Both the position numbers and the translations under genes were made by a program. This document shows positions 25,741-35,665 of a stretch of 64,000 nucleotides of DNA, one piece after another (positions within the stretch are counted from its first letter, which is position 1; each line of letters opens with the position of its first letter). Under the pieces are notes generated by a model, which did not search any database, was not told the DNA's origin, and saw only the letters and a program-made list of their open reading frames with translations. This stretch comes from Tuctoria greenei (lineage: Eukaryota; Streptophyta; Magnoliopsida; Poales; Poaceae), in the NCBI GenBank assembly GCA_036927565.1, contig JAYESD010000003.1:79529311-79593310 (forward strand), in the 5' to 3' direction.

Positions 25741-27305
25741 AACTCCCCCAAGCTTATCCTTTGCTCGTCCCAAACAAAGTCAAGACTTTAGGTTGGTGAT
25801 CAGGAGTTGCTACAATGTTTTTATTTTTCAAAAGTACCATGTGCACAACAAAATACTCTACCTAGAATTGCAAAAGTTGGCATGGTACGTTACGCATCTT
25901 AAGTCCTTATGGGGCTTATGCCATCTCCTATTCATGGGTGGTTGAAAGATAGAACAACAAATTGAGCACATATACCATAGAAATCAAGTTCCACTCAAAT
26001 TCTGGAGAGTTCAATTTAGATTTTAAGTATCTCAATTTGATTCTCACAAGTCTCTCCTTTGTATGTAGTGGAAATATATTCTCACCAAGGCATTTTGCCT
26101 AAATTCATCCTACCTATAAATAAGGCTTATATGTGGATCTTGGTAGGGAATATAGTAGGCATATTTGCAACAAATAATATTGCTAATTCAAAAGAGTAAT
26201 CCTTAGGAGAAATAAATTCATAACAATTTGGTTCAGGACTTGTGCATGTGTGATGGAATGGAGTGGATGTGGATATTTGAGATGACTCTTTTTTTGTGTA
26301 GATTCTCTTATTTTGCAGGGATGAAACATGACTACTTTTTTTTCCTCATGCTTATGATGTAAGCATGCATTTTTTTATTTTTCTTTTTCTTTGTCTTTTT
26401 CTTGTAGCCATGTCTTCTACTCCCTTTTATGCAATAAATTTTAGAGAGAGTACTAAGCATGAATGATATAGAGTTTCTCTTTTTATTGTGGAATGGCGGT
26501 ATGGTGGGAATTTGCTTACTTCTAGTGTAGAAGTATAGCATGTGCAAGTGAAATCTTGAATTCAAAAAGTAATGAATGAAATCTCACATAGGTCTATACT
26601 AGTTTGACAAAGCTCAATGTGAAGACAAATAGCATATGCATAAGGTCTATCAATGTGATATATCATATGGCTTTGGTAGGTATTTCCAATCAAATGAGAG
26701 AATCTTAAATCTTTTTAGAATTTCTCCGGAAATCTAAGTTTCACTTTCAAACTAGGAATAGCAGCCCTATCACTATATCGTATCTCACAACAACTTAGAA
26801 TTGGATTAAGCTTTTGCTACCCACAATTTCTAAATCAAGGAAAAAAGCAATTTTAGCCAATGAAAGCAATATTTTGTAGAGTAATAAGTTGTAAACTAGG
26901 GACTTAGGAAAATTAAAATAGAGCAACTATTCATCATTTCATCTATGTGAGTTCCAGATCATTCTTACCGCACATTTTTATTTTATTTTCAAAGCAAATC
27001 TACTCTACTTATTTTTAATTTTTTTTATATGCAAGGTGGATGATGGAAAATAAATATGCAAGTGGTGTGATATAAGTTACCTCAAGTGGGGATCCTCCCC
27101 CAAGTTTGTTCTTGTTCAAGGTCCGCGCTAGGGGCTGAAACCGTAACGATGGATGTAGGCCATGAGGTTGGCCTATCCTTTTTTAGCATGGCCTTAGCAT
27201 TGGAGGGTTGAGTGTTGCTGTTGGAGTGCCTTTCATGTGTTTCATTAGTGTGGTCGAGGAGAGTTTTGTCGATATCGCTCATCCACACTTCAAGGTTTCC
27301 ATAGG

Positions 27306-27790
27306 TATGATGTATCTTGTTATTCCTTGGCTAAGGTAATGATAACCCTTAGCACAAAGGCATGACGTGCACTCAACATGCATTGATTGTGTTCCGTCAT
27401 TCTTTGACTAAGGTGTATCATACCTTCTTGCCATAAAGGGATAACTTGTATCTCTCATGCATTGGGTGTGATCTGTCACTCCTTAGCTTAAGTTAATGAT
27501 AACCTGTAACCACAAAGGAGTGACATGTAACCAACATGTATTGAGTACGATCCTTTTATTTCTTGGCTAAGGTACAACATACCTATAACCACAAAGGGAT
27601 TACGTGCACTCAACATGGATTGAGTGTGATCCATTGTCCCTTGGCTAAGGTATAAAATACCTTCTAGCCACATAGGAACATCTTGCACCCAATATACATT
27701 GGATGTGATCTTGTCATTTCTTGGTTAAGGTGCATCATACCTTTTAGCCACAAAGGAATAACTTACACCCAATTATGGTGGCAATCCCCT
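27306..27790. repeat. Six tandem ~79-bp hairpin repeats in element D
   Basis: The anchor CTTGGCTAAGG recurs at about 27,327, 27,404, 27,483, 27,563, 27,641 and 27,721, a spacing of 77-80 bases. Each unit pairs TCCTTGGCTAAGG with a later CCTTNTAGCCACAAAGGA, so each can form a stem-loop. The linker repeats a near-palindromic CAACATGNATTGAGTGTGATC. Confidence 0.82.
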
Positions 27791-27822
27791 TGAGCTTGAA
27801 TAAGTGCTTAGAACAGTAGTAA

Positions 27823-28291
27823 TTGTAAGGACTATGTTAATCTGTAATTGCTTAACCTATAAAATTAATGGTTAATGATTAATTGCAAAATAAGTGACTA
27901 ATGACAGTAATTATTACCTTCTAATGATCTGTGGCCTAAAATTTTCTCAAAATTTCAGAAACATGACAAATAGACTCCAGCTAGTTCCTCAATAACAAAA
28001 ACTATTCTTTTTTTGAACAATCATCACAGAAACTACTAAAACATTAACTTAAATGCCAAGAAAGTGGCGATGAAATCCTCTGCCCTGAAGTTATTACTGC
28101 AGCTGACATATGGACCCGACAACTGTGAGGCACGCATCTGTTATGAACCCAAGATATAGTGTTTCCTTAAGAAAAAATAATTTTATGAGAGATTGGGCGC
28201 ACAAGCAGAAAAGCTAGAACTTGAGTGCTGCACCTGCGAATTCCATGTCGGGATGATCGACGACAGCTGATCCGCAAACTCGGTGGTTAGA
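27823..28291. other. Intergenic, AT-rich, no gene seen
   Basis: This lies between the broken end of element D and the 3' end of the exonuclease gene. It should include the gene's 3' untranslated region (minus strand). I see no coding or structured feature. Confidence 0.6.
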
Positions 28292-28954
28292 TCAGTAGTC
28301 ACCGGAGAGCATCTTGCAGCCGACCTCGAAGGAGATGAAGGCATCGATGCACTCATAGTTGATCTGCTCGCCGAAGAGATTGTACGTGTCCCAGTTGCTC
28401 GTCCTCAGCCGATAAGGCTTCTCCATATCGGCGCCCATCACGGCGCTTGCGATGTCCTTCAGCCCTGTGCGGCGGAGGCTAGAGTGATCCATCTCCTCCG
28501 TCGCGAGCTCGGCTATGTCCACCATTTTGGCCACCTTCAACTGCCAGTCCTTCCAAAGACTGTCAGCGTCACCCTCCACGCCCACGCCCACGAAGCGGTA
28601 GTCGGAATCGCCGAGGAAATCTTCCAGACCGTTGGGGAAGTATTCAGTGTGGATGACCTGGAAGATGAGGCAGCGGTGGCCGACACAGTGCTGCAGAACG
28701 GTGACAGGGTTCTGGTCGGTGGAGTAGCTACGGCGCCACTTGACGTCGAGCCCGACAATGAGCTTGTGAAGGCGCAGACGGTGGACACAGAGGACCTCGT
28801 CGATCCAGTCCTCCACTGCCTCGCCGGAGGACATCACGGTGGTGGTGATCACGTCTTCCTCGAAAATCACGTTGTACAACTGAGTCCCCGCCATTGGGTC
28901 CTCTCTCCTTGTCGTCCCTATAGTTGTCGTCTGCGGTGGCGCGGCGCGGTGCAA
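28292..28954 (-). CDS. Werner exonuclease-like DEDDy 3'-5' exonuclease, one catalytic residue changed
   Basis: A single-exon gene of 220 codons. Motif I reads VGLDVKWR (residues 67-74), where the family has D-x-E; the second acidic residue is Lys (codon AAG, residue 72). Motif II is FVGVGVEGDADSL, and motif III is YECIDAF with the tyrosine and aspartate kept. The protein ends GDY, as grass members of this family do, so it looks full length. Family members remove nucleotides from DNA or RNA 3' ends using two metal ions held by the acidic residues. Loss of the Glu should weaken or abolish catalysis. The second Met (MAGTQLYNV, codon at 28,892-28,894) is the likelier true start, because similarity to the family appears to begin there. 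A TATA box lies at 29,015-29,023. Confidence 0.85.
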   Translation of the reverse strand: MHRAAPPQTTTIGTTRREDPMAGTQLYNVIFEEDVITTTVMSSGEAVEDWIDEVLCVHRLRLHKLIVGLDVKWRRSYSTDQNPVTVLQHCVGHRCLIFQVIHTEYFPNGLEDFLGDSDYRFVGVGVEGDADSLWKDWQLKVAKMVDIAELATEEMDHSSLRRTGLKDIASAVMGADMEKPYRLRTSNWDTYNLFGEQINYECIDAFISFEVGCKMLSGDY

Positions 28955-29014
28955 CTTTCTCTCTTGTGCAAACCTTCGTCTACACCTTTAGTTTGGATTT
29001 TGGAAACGGGCGTG

Positions 29015-29023
29015 GATATATAA
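29015..29023 (-). promoter_or_regulatory. TATA box of the exonuclease gene
   Basis: The minus strand reads TTATATATC about 60 bases upstream of the first ATG and 120 bases upstream of the second. The transcription start would fall near 28,985, leaving a short leader. Confidence 0.55.
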
Positions 29024-29049
29024 CTGATGCAGTTACGATATGAGAGGAG

Positions 29050-29740
29050 GAGTTTCCGAATTTGATGGGCCCGAGCCCCGAGTAAAGAAAGTAATAAAGA
29101 TTTTTGAATCTGATATACTCTTTCTATTTTTTAATTCTTATCGTTATGACCAGTTTCACTGTCTCAACCAAACACCACGTACAACAACAATAACTTTTCT
29201 CAGGGGCCCACCCACTGGGTATGCTGGTGGGCCACGGGATACCCTTGGTCCAGCCACCAGAGAGTAGCTAGTGTGAATGCTGGAGAGATCAGCGGAATCG
29301 AGAACTGGCCAATGAAGATGGAAGTGAGCAGTCTCATAATTCATGTATCAAAACGCACACCATCCTTTTTCTTCTTCCCTTGTTCTTATACGTATTATTT
29401 TTCCACCAATGTTCTAGGCCTCCTTTATGTGAAGTTGTACGGTTGGATCAGGATACGTGGCCGACATGAGGCGAGAGCCGTGCGTGCAACACCAGACGGA
29501 ACGTCGTGGAGAGACGTTGCTCCCCTTGTTGAGGATAATGTTAATTTGATGACGTTGAGGATCGGATGTGGCGTACGTGTTTTCACAAGTGTGTTCATTT
29601 GTTCCTAAAATCTGGACACGTAGCAGCTAGCACCTACGGCTGTCGTTTCTTTGAAAGGACGAGTATAGCATGGTAGGAAATTATATTGTAGTGCGCAAGG
29701 CATGCGGTTAATTTGATGAACCACGTACGTAGTGAGCTGT
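29050..29740. other. Intergenic, no gene seen
   Basis: Upstream region of the exonuclease gene. It holds a short GC-rich inverted stretch around GGGCCCACCCA/GGTGGGCC near 29,200-29,235. The open frames here have no recognisable domain. Confidence 0.5.
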
Positions 29741-29806
29741 TCCTAGATGGTATTATATCCTCAAACCCTTGAGGGAACATTCTTCATGTCAAACGCGCAC
29801 GACGAG
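29741..29806. repeat. Low-copy repeat, Stowaway-empty version of 32,451-32,625
   Basis: CCTAGATGGTATTATATCCT, then CAAACCCTTGAGGGAACAT, matches the sequence flanking the Stowaway MITE at 32,465-32,562, but without the MITE. CCTCAAACCCTTGAGGG is itself nearly palindromic. Confidence 0.65.
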
Positions 29807-30660
29807 AGTGAGGACAGTGCTCGGTGGATGGTGCTTTGTTACTTTGGGCTAAAGATTTTTTAGATAATGGAAATAATTAAACTGATCTTTCCGTCAGTAG
29901 ATAGTACGGCCACACTGATACACCAAGTTTGTGAAGATCAACAACAAAAGACTCAACCGGACACACTAGTGAAAGTAAAACACTTGATACATTTTATTAA
30001 TAATGGAAGTCTATAACTAAAACTCAATCCAGATCGGGCAAAAACTTCATTGACCCTAACTTCTGTCTTTGCAAGCCATCCGAATCAAGTATTTTTTGTC
30101 TTCACCCTTTTGCAATGACACCCACGCGCATTTAATCTAGGCTAAAGTTGATACTCCAGAAACTGTTCTAGCGTATTTTGTGATTTACTTCGTACTTTGC
30201 TATTTGATTGCTCATTATGTTGGATCCGTGTTGGGTTTTAACATAGAGAGTGGGCACACGGTGAGGTGGAAGGTTCTCCATGGCGCTGTCAGATGAACTA
30301 GGTGGAAGTCACTTTCTGCATCTCCAGCTCAGTAGAGTTGGAAGCGGAAATATATTCTATTCTAAAAAAATAAAAGAGATAAATAGTCCACTAGTTTATC
30401 GTTAGAACAACAACATTAGATGAACTATTTTTGCGCACTAATGAACAGAAAAATAAAGTTCATTACCTTAAGATGATATTATAAATAAGAAAAAAGAAAA
30501 ACACAAACTAGAAACAAGAAAAGATAAACAACACAACTAAGAACAAGAAAAAGAACTAAGGTGCTTGTTACTCCAGAAGCTAACTATCCCTCTGACTCGC
30601 AGCCGGGCAAGCTCGGTTTGCATTTAAGTACTATTTAAAAGTTTATATTTGTATCACTTA
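29807..30660. other. Intergenic, AT-rich, no gene seen
   Basis: Contains purine-rich and A-rich tracts (30,480-30,560) and one copy of the 20-base sequence CTAAGGTGCTTGTTACTCCA (30,556-30,575), which recurs at 30,691-30,710. No domain in any frame. Confidence 0.5.
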
Positions 30661-31894
30661 TGTCTAGGATGATTTTTGTGCATTAGGGCTAAGGTGCTTG
30701 TTACTCCACTTGCATGACCCACAAATCCTGTGGAGTATTGGGTAGGTCTACAGCCCAACGAGTAGAAAATGCCATGCTTAAGTTTTCAAGAATCCGGTAG
30801 AAGCCGAGTAGTTGGAATCTACTTGTGAGATAGGATTTTATCACAAGGGTTGGGTTCGATAAAAGAATGGGTTACGAATATGAAATTGAGACCGAGCAGC
30901 AGGTAGGATGCAGTGAGATGTGGTCTCACGTGCATAGCCCTACTTGTGTTGATTGAGGACCGATCCATGTGCGGCCCTGCTGGACAAGTTTGAACTGTAC
31001 CAGATGCATACTGGGCATATGGAACCCAGTAAACCGATGTTACTTAATAACTTGGATGTCGAGGCATAGCCCATTGTCAATAGGGGTGGGTTGAGGGCAG
31101 CAAGGTGTAAATCGGCCAGCGGGCAAAGACACGCTCCGTGCGGGGACCTTGTGCCCGCGATGGTGGGACCGGTTCGGTGTTTGAGTTTCTAGTGAAAGGT
31201 TGCTGCATATGACGTGGTGAGGAGCACGACACGCTCCTTAGGCACGAGTGTACGTGACGTGTTATTCGGGTGTCTCTTGATTGCAATCACCGTCCCTCGC
31301 GGTTATTTGAGTACCGCTTGTTCACTGCGCTGTGACGTAGTAAATACTGAAGAAGCCAAGAGAATATGATGTATTGATTTATAATTGTTTTGAAACTTTG
31401 ATTGCTGTCAAATATGATCACTAAAGTACTTTTATTAAACTTGTAAGCTGCTATCAATAACTTGAAAATTAAGAATGAACATGTAGGCGAGTCCTTTACT
31501 GCAATATCTATGCCTATGTTAAGTATCTCTGCATGTAGAGTTCCATGTTTAGGTGAGACAGTTAAGTCTTGCTGAGCCTTCGTGCTCACGGTTGCTATAT
31601 TAAGTTGTTTGCAAGTGAGACGTATGAAGAAGGGCCCGAGGATGTGGCGATGCCCCCGTCGGGGTATACCGCCGAGTGGGAGCCCTGTACACTGTAGTGA
31701 TTGTTGTGTGCTGCTAGTGTGTAGCATCCCCGGACTGGACGGCTGCACTTTCGCATAGCTAGGCTGAGAGTTTAGCTATTAGTATTATCTTCCTCTGTAT
31801 ATTAAGTATTGTAAAGGACTTCCGCTGTTCATATAAATAAAACTTTGTATTTTGTCGTATTCTTTTCATGTGTGTTGTTGGGTGTCGCATCGCA
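30661..31894 (+). repeat. Possible solo LTR-like segment
   Basis: The segment starts TGTC and ends GCATCGCA. It has an AATAAA-like signal (near 31,835) followed by a T-rich stretch (TTTGTATTTTGTCG) close to its right end, as in the R region of many grass Gypsy LTRs. GC-rich text such as GTATACCGCCGAGTGGGAGC also resembles LTR sequence. I found neither a partner LTR nor a target duplication, so this is weak. Confidence 0.3.
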
Positions 31895-31945
31895 CGGCCC
31901 ACCCTCTGTGATTCCTAGAATGTGTGGACCCCGGTCCCCACTCGG

Positions 31946-32397
31946 TCTGGGTGTGCCGGTGTACCATAACCCCCGTCGTGCGTCCCCGGTGGTGGTTGGA
32001 AGACCCCAGCAGGTATGTTTTGATTCCTGTCCTCCAACTCCATCTAGGTTTCCAATGACGCATGCCGTTCACCACCAGACAAACCAGCAAAGCCTTGGTG
32101 ATGAGAGGCATGCAAGTTTTTTGATGAAAAACTGACTGCAGGGGCCGGTGATGAGCGGCATGCAGTTTTTTTGATGAAAAACTGACTGCGGGGATGGCCT
32201 CCGCAGTTAGTTTTTCATTAAAAAACTTGCATGTCGCTCATCACCGAGGCTTTGCTGGTTTGTCTGGTGGTGAACCGCCTACGTCATCGGAAACCTAGAC
32301 GGAGTTGGAGGACAGGAACCATAGCATACCTGCAAGGCTCTTCTCAAGCACAGCCGGGGACAAACGACGGGGGGTTAAGGTACACCGACACACCTGG
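31946..32397. repeat. Long inverted repeat (foldback), ~195-bp arms
   Basis: The left arm 31,946-32,139 is the inverse complement of 32,203-32,397 with scattered mismatches. Inside the spacer a further copy of the arm tip (32,145-32,190) pairs with 32,202-32,247 around a loop of about 11 bases. The right arm is also found, in pieces, at 32,629-32,690, 33,008-33,080 and 34,182-34,290. Confidence 0.88.
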
Positions 32398-32464
32398 ACG
32401 GTACGTGTACCTGTCCAGCCGTGTAACTTCCTTCAAACCTTTGGCTGGCTGCCTAGATGGTATA

Positions 32465-32562
32465 CTCCCTCCTTCCCATAACCTTGTCGTTGGACAAGGT
32501 TTTTAGTTCAAAATGAACTAAAAATCTTGTCCAAAATGAAAATTATTGTGGAACGGAGGGAG
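32465..32562. mobile_element. Stowaway MITE, 98 bp
   Basis: Terminal inverted repeats CTCCCTCCTTCCCA and its partner ending ACGGAGGGAG, flanked by TA on both sides (32,463-32,464; 32,563-32,564). The interior is a hairpin (AAGGTTTTTAGTTC / GAACTAAAAATCTT). The empty target is preserved at 29,741-29,806. Confidence 0.88.
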
Positions 32563-32628
32563 TAACTTTTATCCTCAAACCCTCGAGGGAACATCCTTCC
32601 TATGAAACATGCATGCCGAGGACCGCTC

Positions 32629-33080
32629 ACGCAGTCAGTTTCACATCAAGAAACTTGCATGCCGCTCATCATCGAGGCTTTTCTGGTTTTGGACTCGATG
32701 CCATGGAAGAAGAAAGCGGAAGCATGCAGGGAAGGATTACTAGTCTCGTGATACCATATAGAGAATGGTTACTAGACTATTCTGTATGGAGAATGTTTGT
32801 TGTGTATTCATCAGGGAGCAGAGATACACTTTATATAGGCTAGCTAGTGTAGTGTGAAATCAAAACTAAACCCTTTCACACTACAAAGATTCAAAGGCTA
32901 GCGTTAATGACTAAACGTAGGCCAACACAGTCAAACAATGACTGTTAACGTTAGACCAACGCAGTCAACAATGATTGTTACATGTGTGCTTGCTTATCCT
33001 TTCTACAGTCTGGTGGTGAACCGCCTGCATCATCGGAAGCCTGGATGGAGTTGGAGGACAAGAATCGGAGCATACCTGTC
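32629..33080 (+). repeat. Second copy of foldback right arm, split by a copia remnant
   Basis: 32,629-32,690 and 33,008-33,080 match consecutive parts of the foldback arm (32,203-32,330). A copia LTR fragment (32,691-33,007) lies between them, and its third part (y, 34,182-34,290) is displaced by the long-TIR element at 33,081-34,181. Confidence 0.75.
32691..33007 (-). mobile_element. Copia LTR plus leader remnant
   Basis: The minus strand reads a primer binding site-like TGGTATCACGAG (32,745-32,756; two changes from TGGTATCAGAGC) next to a 251-base LTR (32,757-33,007). The LTR starts TGTAGAAAGG and has a TATA box at 32,830-32,837. About 55 bases of leader remain on the left; everything else is gone. 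It belongs to a different, shorter-LTR family than copia A and B. Confidence 0.7.
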
Positions 33081-34181
33081 TGGACCAGGATCGCTTGACG
33101 TAGCGAGATTTTACTGCATGCGTGCAGTAAAGACTGCATCCACCATTTGTTTTGATCTGATGGCTGTACTTCCCAGCTATCCAACTAAGGGGTCATTCAA
33201 ATCATTTCTTAAACTCTTGCCTGCTTGCTTCAACATGAGAAAGAGTTTACATGTATATAATGATGCATACGTCAAACATCTAAATAAAACAAACTTCTAT
33301 AACAAATTAAAAGGATTAAAAACACATTAACTATCGAGGACATTAGGGAGGGTTCCGATGCTTTCATTTTGTAAACTTGACAAGAACTCTGGAGTTTTTA
33401 TTTTAATTGCCGCTTGTTTGCATCAGCATGAAGTACACTATTTTTTCTTTTTTTTTGTCTAGAGCATGAAGTGTCATATAGACTGCAATAACTAATGAGA
33501 AAATACCATATTTAAGACTCCTGAAAATAGGATATCTTTTAGGTGACAATTGATTCTACTTTTGATATTCGTGCAAATCAATTGTCGTCACCTCTTTCCT
33601 CCCAACCCCAATATGCTCTGAATTAAACCTAACTACCACGTGCTCAACGATGCTGATGATCTATTAATTGCTAAAAGATTATGTTTATTGTAAAATAACC
33701 AGTCAAAATAATGTTGTATTAATGTATGGACTATAGAAAAAATATTAATCTTGTCATATGTTAGGATTAAGTTTTGATTATAAGGATTACTTGTTAATTC
33801 GCCGTCGCAAATAAATAATGTGAAAATAGATAATACTTTTGGTATTATATCAACTCTTAATTTGCAAAGATGATATATGAAAAAGATTGTCGACAGATGC
33901 GTGAAATAATTGATAGCCAAATATTTTTCAAAACCCTCCCTAATGTCCTCAATTATAGAAGTTTGTTTTATTTAGATGGTTGAAGTATGTATCAGTAAGA
34001 GTAAACTCTGTCTCACATTAAAGCAAGTAGGCAATAGGAGAGGAGACGATTCAGCTGAACCCCTCTATTGGGCCTAGTTGAGGATCGCTGGGAAGTACAA
34101 CCGTCACATCAAAACAAATGGTGTATGCAGTCTTTACTGCACACATGCAGTAAAATTCACTATGTTAGGCGATTCTGGTTT
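33081..34181. mobile_element. Long-TIR element (MULE- or foldback-type), no transposase
   Basis: The arms of about 280 bases are inverted (33,085-33,360 against 33,925-34,178). Examples are the pair around CAGTAAAGACTGCA and the pair around ACTTCTATAA near 33,295 and 33,955. The ~560-base centre is AT-rich with no coding sequence, but has a small stem-loop (33,541-33,592). It interrupts the foldback-arm repeat. Target duplications are unclear. Long TIRs with a non-coding centre fit a Mutator-like or foldback element. Confidence 0.65.
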
Positions 34182-34290
34182 TCCTACAAGGGTCTTCCCA
34201 ACAACCACCGGGGACGCACGACAGGGGTTAAGGTGCACCGGCACACCTGCCCGGACCGTACATGTACCCGGCCAGTCGTGTAGCTTTGTT
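34182..34290 (+). repeat. Third piece of foldback right arm
   Basis: ACCACCGGGGACGCACGAC and CACCGGCACACCTG match the outer end of the foldback arm (32,331-32,397 and beyond), continuing what breaks off at 33,080. Confidence 0.7.
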
Positions 34291-34729
34291 TTATATTTTA
34301 TTTCATAGGCTTAAAAGTTTGCTCTTCTTCTCTGTTTGCTCTTCCCTGGGCTTAAAGTTTTATATTATACAATATTTTTACATATGTAATATGACATAGG
34401 ATATATCACTTGATGGTTTTGCAAAAAAAAATGGAGGAGAAATATGTATGTCCCATGCAACTACGTAAATCCACCCCAAATAATTTGCTAGTTATTTTTT
34501 AAGATGATAAAAAATATTATCTTTTTCTAAGTGAGGTGGCCGGGGTAGATGATGTACATGGCATAATAGCTTATGTGGCATGCCAATGTGGATGTCCAAC
34601 TCAGACTAAGGATGAATGGAAACGGTTGTATGAAGTTGATGGACTAAATAATTGACCCATTTGAAAGTTCAAGGACCAAACTGAGTTTTGATTGAAAGTT
34701 TGAGGATGAAGTTGAGCATTGTCCCAATT
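34291..34729. other. Intergenic, AT-rich, no gene seen
   Basis: No coding sequence or clear repeat structure is visible. Confidence 0.5.
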
Positions 34730-34990
34730 CTAAACGTGCCAAACTTGAGCTTGCGAGCTTGATGAGCTCAAGCTCGAAAAGCTCGAGTAAGTTCATTTAT
34801 TGTTGTCATCTATAATATGTACATATGATTAACTAAACTATATATTCTATTAATTAGTTGTGAACCTAAATTTAGTAGATTCTATTGTATATACATGAAT
34901 TCTTGGCTCGACTCGAGATCGACTCGGTGTTCTATCAAACTCAAGCCTAGAAAGACAAGCTCGCTCGAGTTCGACTCGTTGACAGCCCTA
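34730..34990. repeat. GAGCTCG/CTCGAG-rich hAT-like remnant
   Basis: Clusters of GAGCTTG, GAGCTCAAGCTCG, CTCGAGTAAG and CTCGCTCGAGTTCGACTCG, ending GTTGACAGCCCTA. This composition and the CAGCCCTA end are typical of common plant non-autonomous hAT-like repeats. The left end is not resolved. Confidence 0.4.
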
Positions 34991-35003
34991 TATGCAATTA
35001 AAG

Positions 35004-35196
35004 TTTTGGTGCAATTGTGTAATCAAAGATTTTCATCCGTTGGATCTACATCTTACGGTTATTACATCTTTTCATTTAACCCCTTCCACCACCACCAGCT
35101 CTGCACCTGGGGGAGGGGGTTAAATAAAAAGATTTAACGACCATAATGTAGATCGATCCAACGGTTGAAGATGGTTGATTGCACGATTGCACCAAA
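35004..35196. mobile_element. Hairpin MITE, ~193 bp
   Basis: The left arm, from TTTGGTGCAATTGTGTAATC, pairs with the right arm ending GATTGCACGATTGCACCAAA over about 75 bases (35,004-35,082 with 35,116-35,196). The loop contains GGGGGAGGGGG. Flanking ATTA-like sequence is present, but I cannot define the target duplication. Confidence 0.7.
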
Positions 35197-35338
35197 CATA
35201 TGATTACATTTTAGTTGAACTTAACTTTAAACAGGAAATCTTTTGACACAGATTAATCCTGTCGTGATGTTTTTCTCTTCTTATTTTTGTAATGTTTTAT
35301 TTTTTCTTGTTTTGGGATGTTGTTTTTCTTTGTTTGTA

Positions 35339-35445
35339 CTTCCTCCTTCCCATATTACTTTTCGTTAATAATTAGGACAAGTTTTCTAGTTCAAATATGA
35401 ACTAAAAAACTTGCTCTAACGACAAGTAATATAGGAAGGAGGGAG
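35339..35445. mobile_element. Stowaway MITE in unit 0
   Basis: TA-flanked (35,337-35,338; 35,446-35,447), with ends CTTCCTCCTTCCCATATTAC and GTAATATAGGAAGGAGGGAG and an internal hairpin. It occurs only in unit 0; the other units lack it at this place. Confidence 0.88.
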
Positions 35446-35663
35446 TAATGTTTTATGATAATGAACTCAATATTGCTCATCTGCTCCATCTGTTATTTTG
35501 TTTTCTTTCTGTTGTTTAGTGTACTATCTATTCTATCTGTGTTCTCAATTAATGAAAGACCCTCCACACCGTCAGTGCCCTCTAAAGTGGCATGAACGAT
35601 AGTTTAGCCGCTGGAGGTGCCAGGAGATCGCCTGCAACGGGGCCTGCAAAGTGGTTTGTAAAG

Positions 35664-35665
35664 TA
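35664..35665. other. Empty target site of the unit Stowaway MITE
   Basis: Unit 0 reads GTAAAGTAGTATATAGTA, where units 1-4 have GTAAAGTA, the 242-bp MITE, then TATACAATACTA. This shows the ancestral TA target before insertion. Confidence 0.75.

Larger units (their letters stand above)
24213..27822 (-). mobile_element. Non-coding Gypsy-type LTR element D, truncated
   Basis: Same family as element C. The 3' LTR is 24,213-25,740, then the polypurine tract (minus AAGCTTGGGGGAGTT, 25,741-25,755) and about 2.1 kb of interior matching C. Similarity to C ends near 27,822, where the rest of the interior and the 5' LTR are missing. No protein domain is visible. Confidence 0.75.

Noticed and set aside
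28283..29023. 246-aa plus-strand frame
   Set aside because: It lies exactly opposite the exonuclease gene, whose motifs are clear on the minus strand; a shadow of GC-rich coding DNA.
31287..31748. 153-aa minus-strand frame
   Set aside because: No domain, unusual composition, and located in a region resembling an LTR; most likely random.
32231..32506. 91-aa frame in the foldback right arm
   Set aside because: Its inverse arm has an equally open unrelated frame; a product of the inverted repeat, not a gene.
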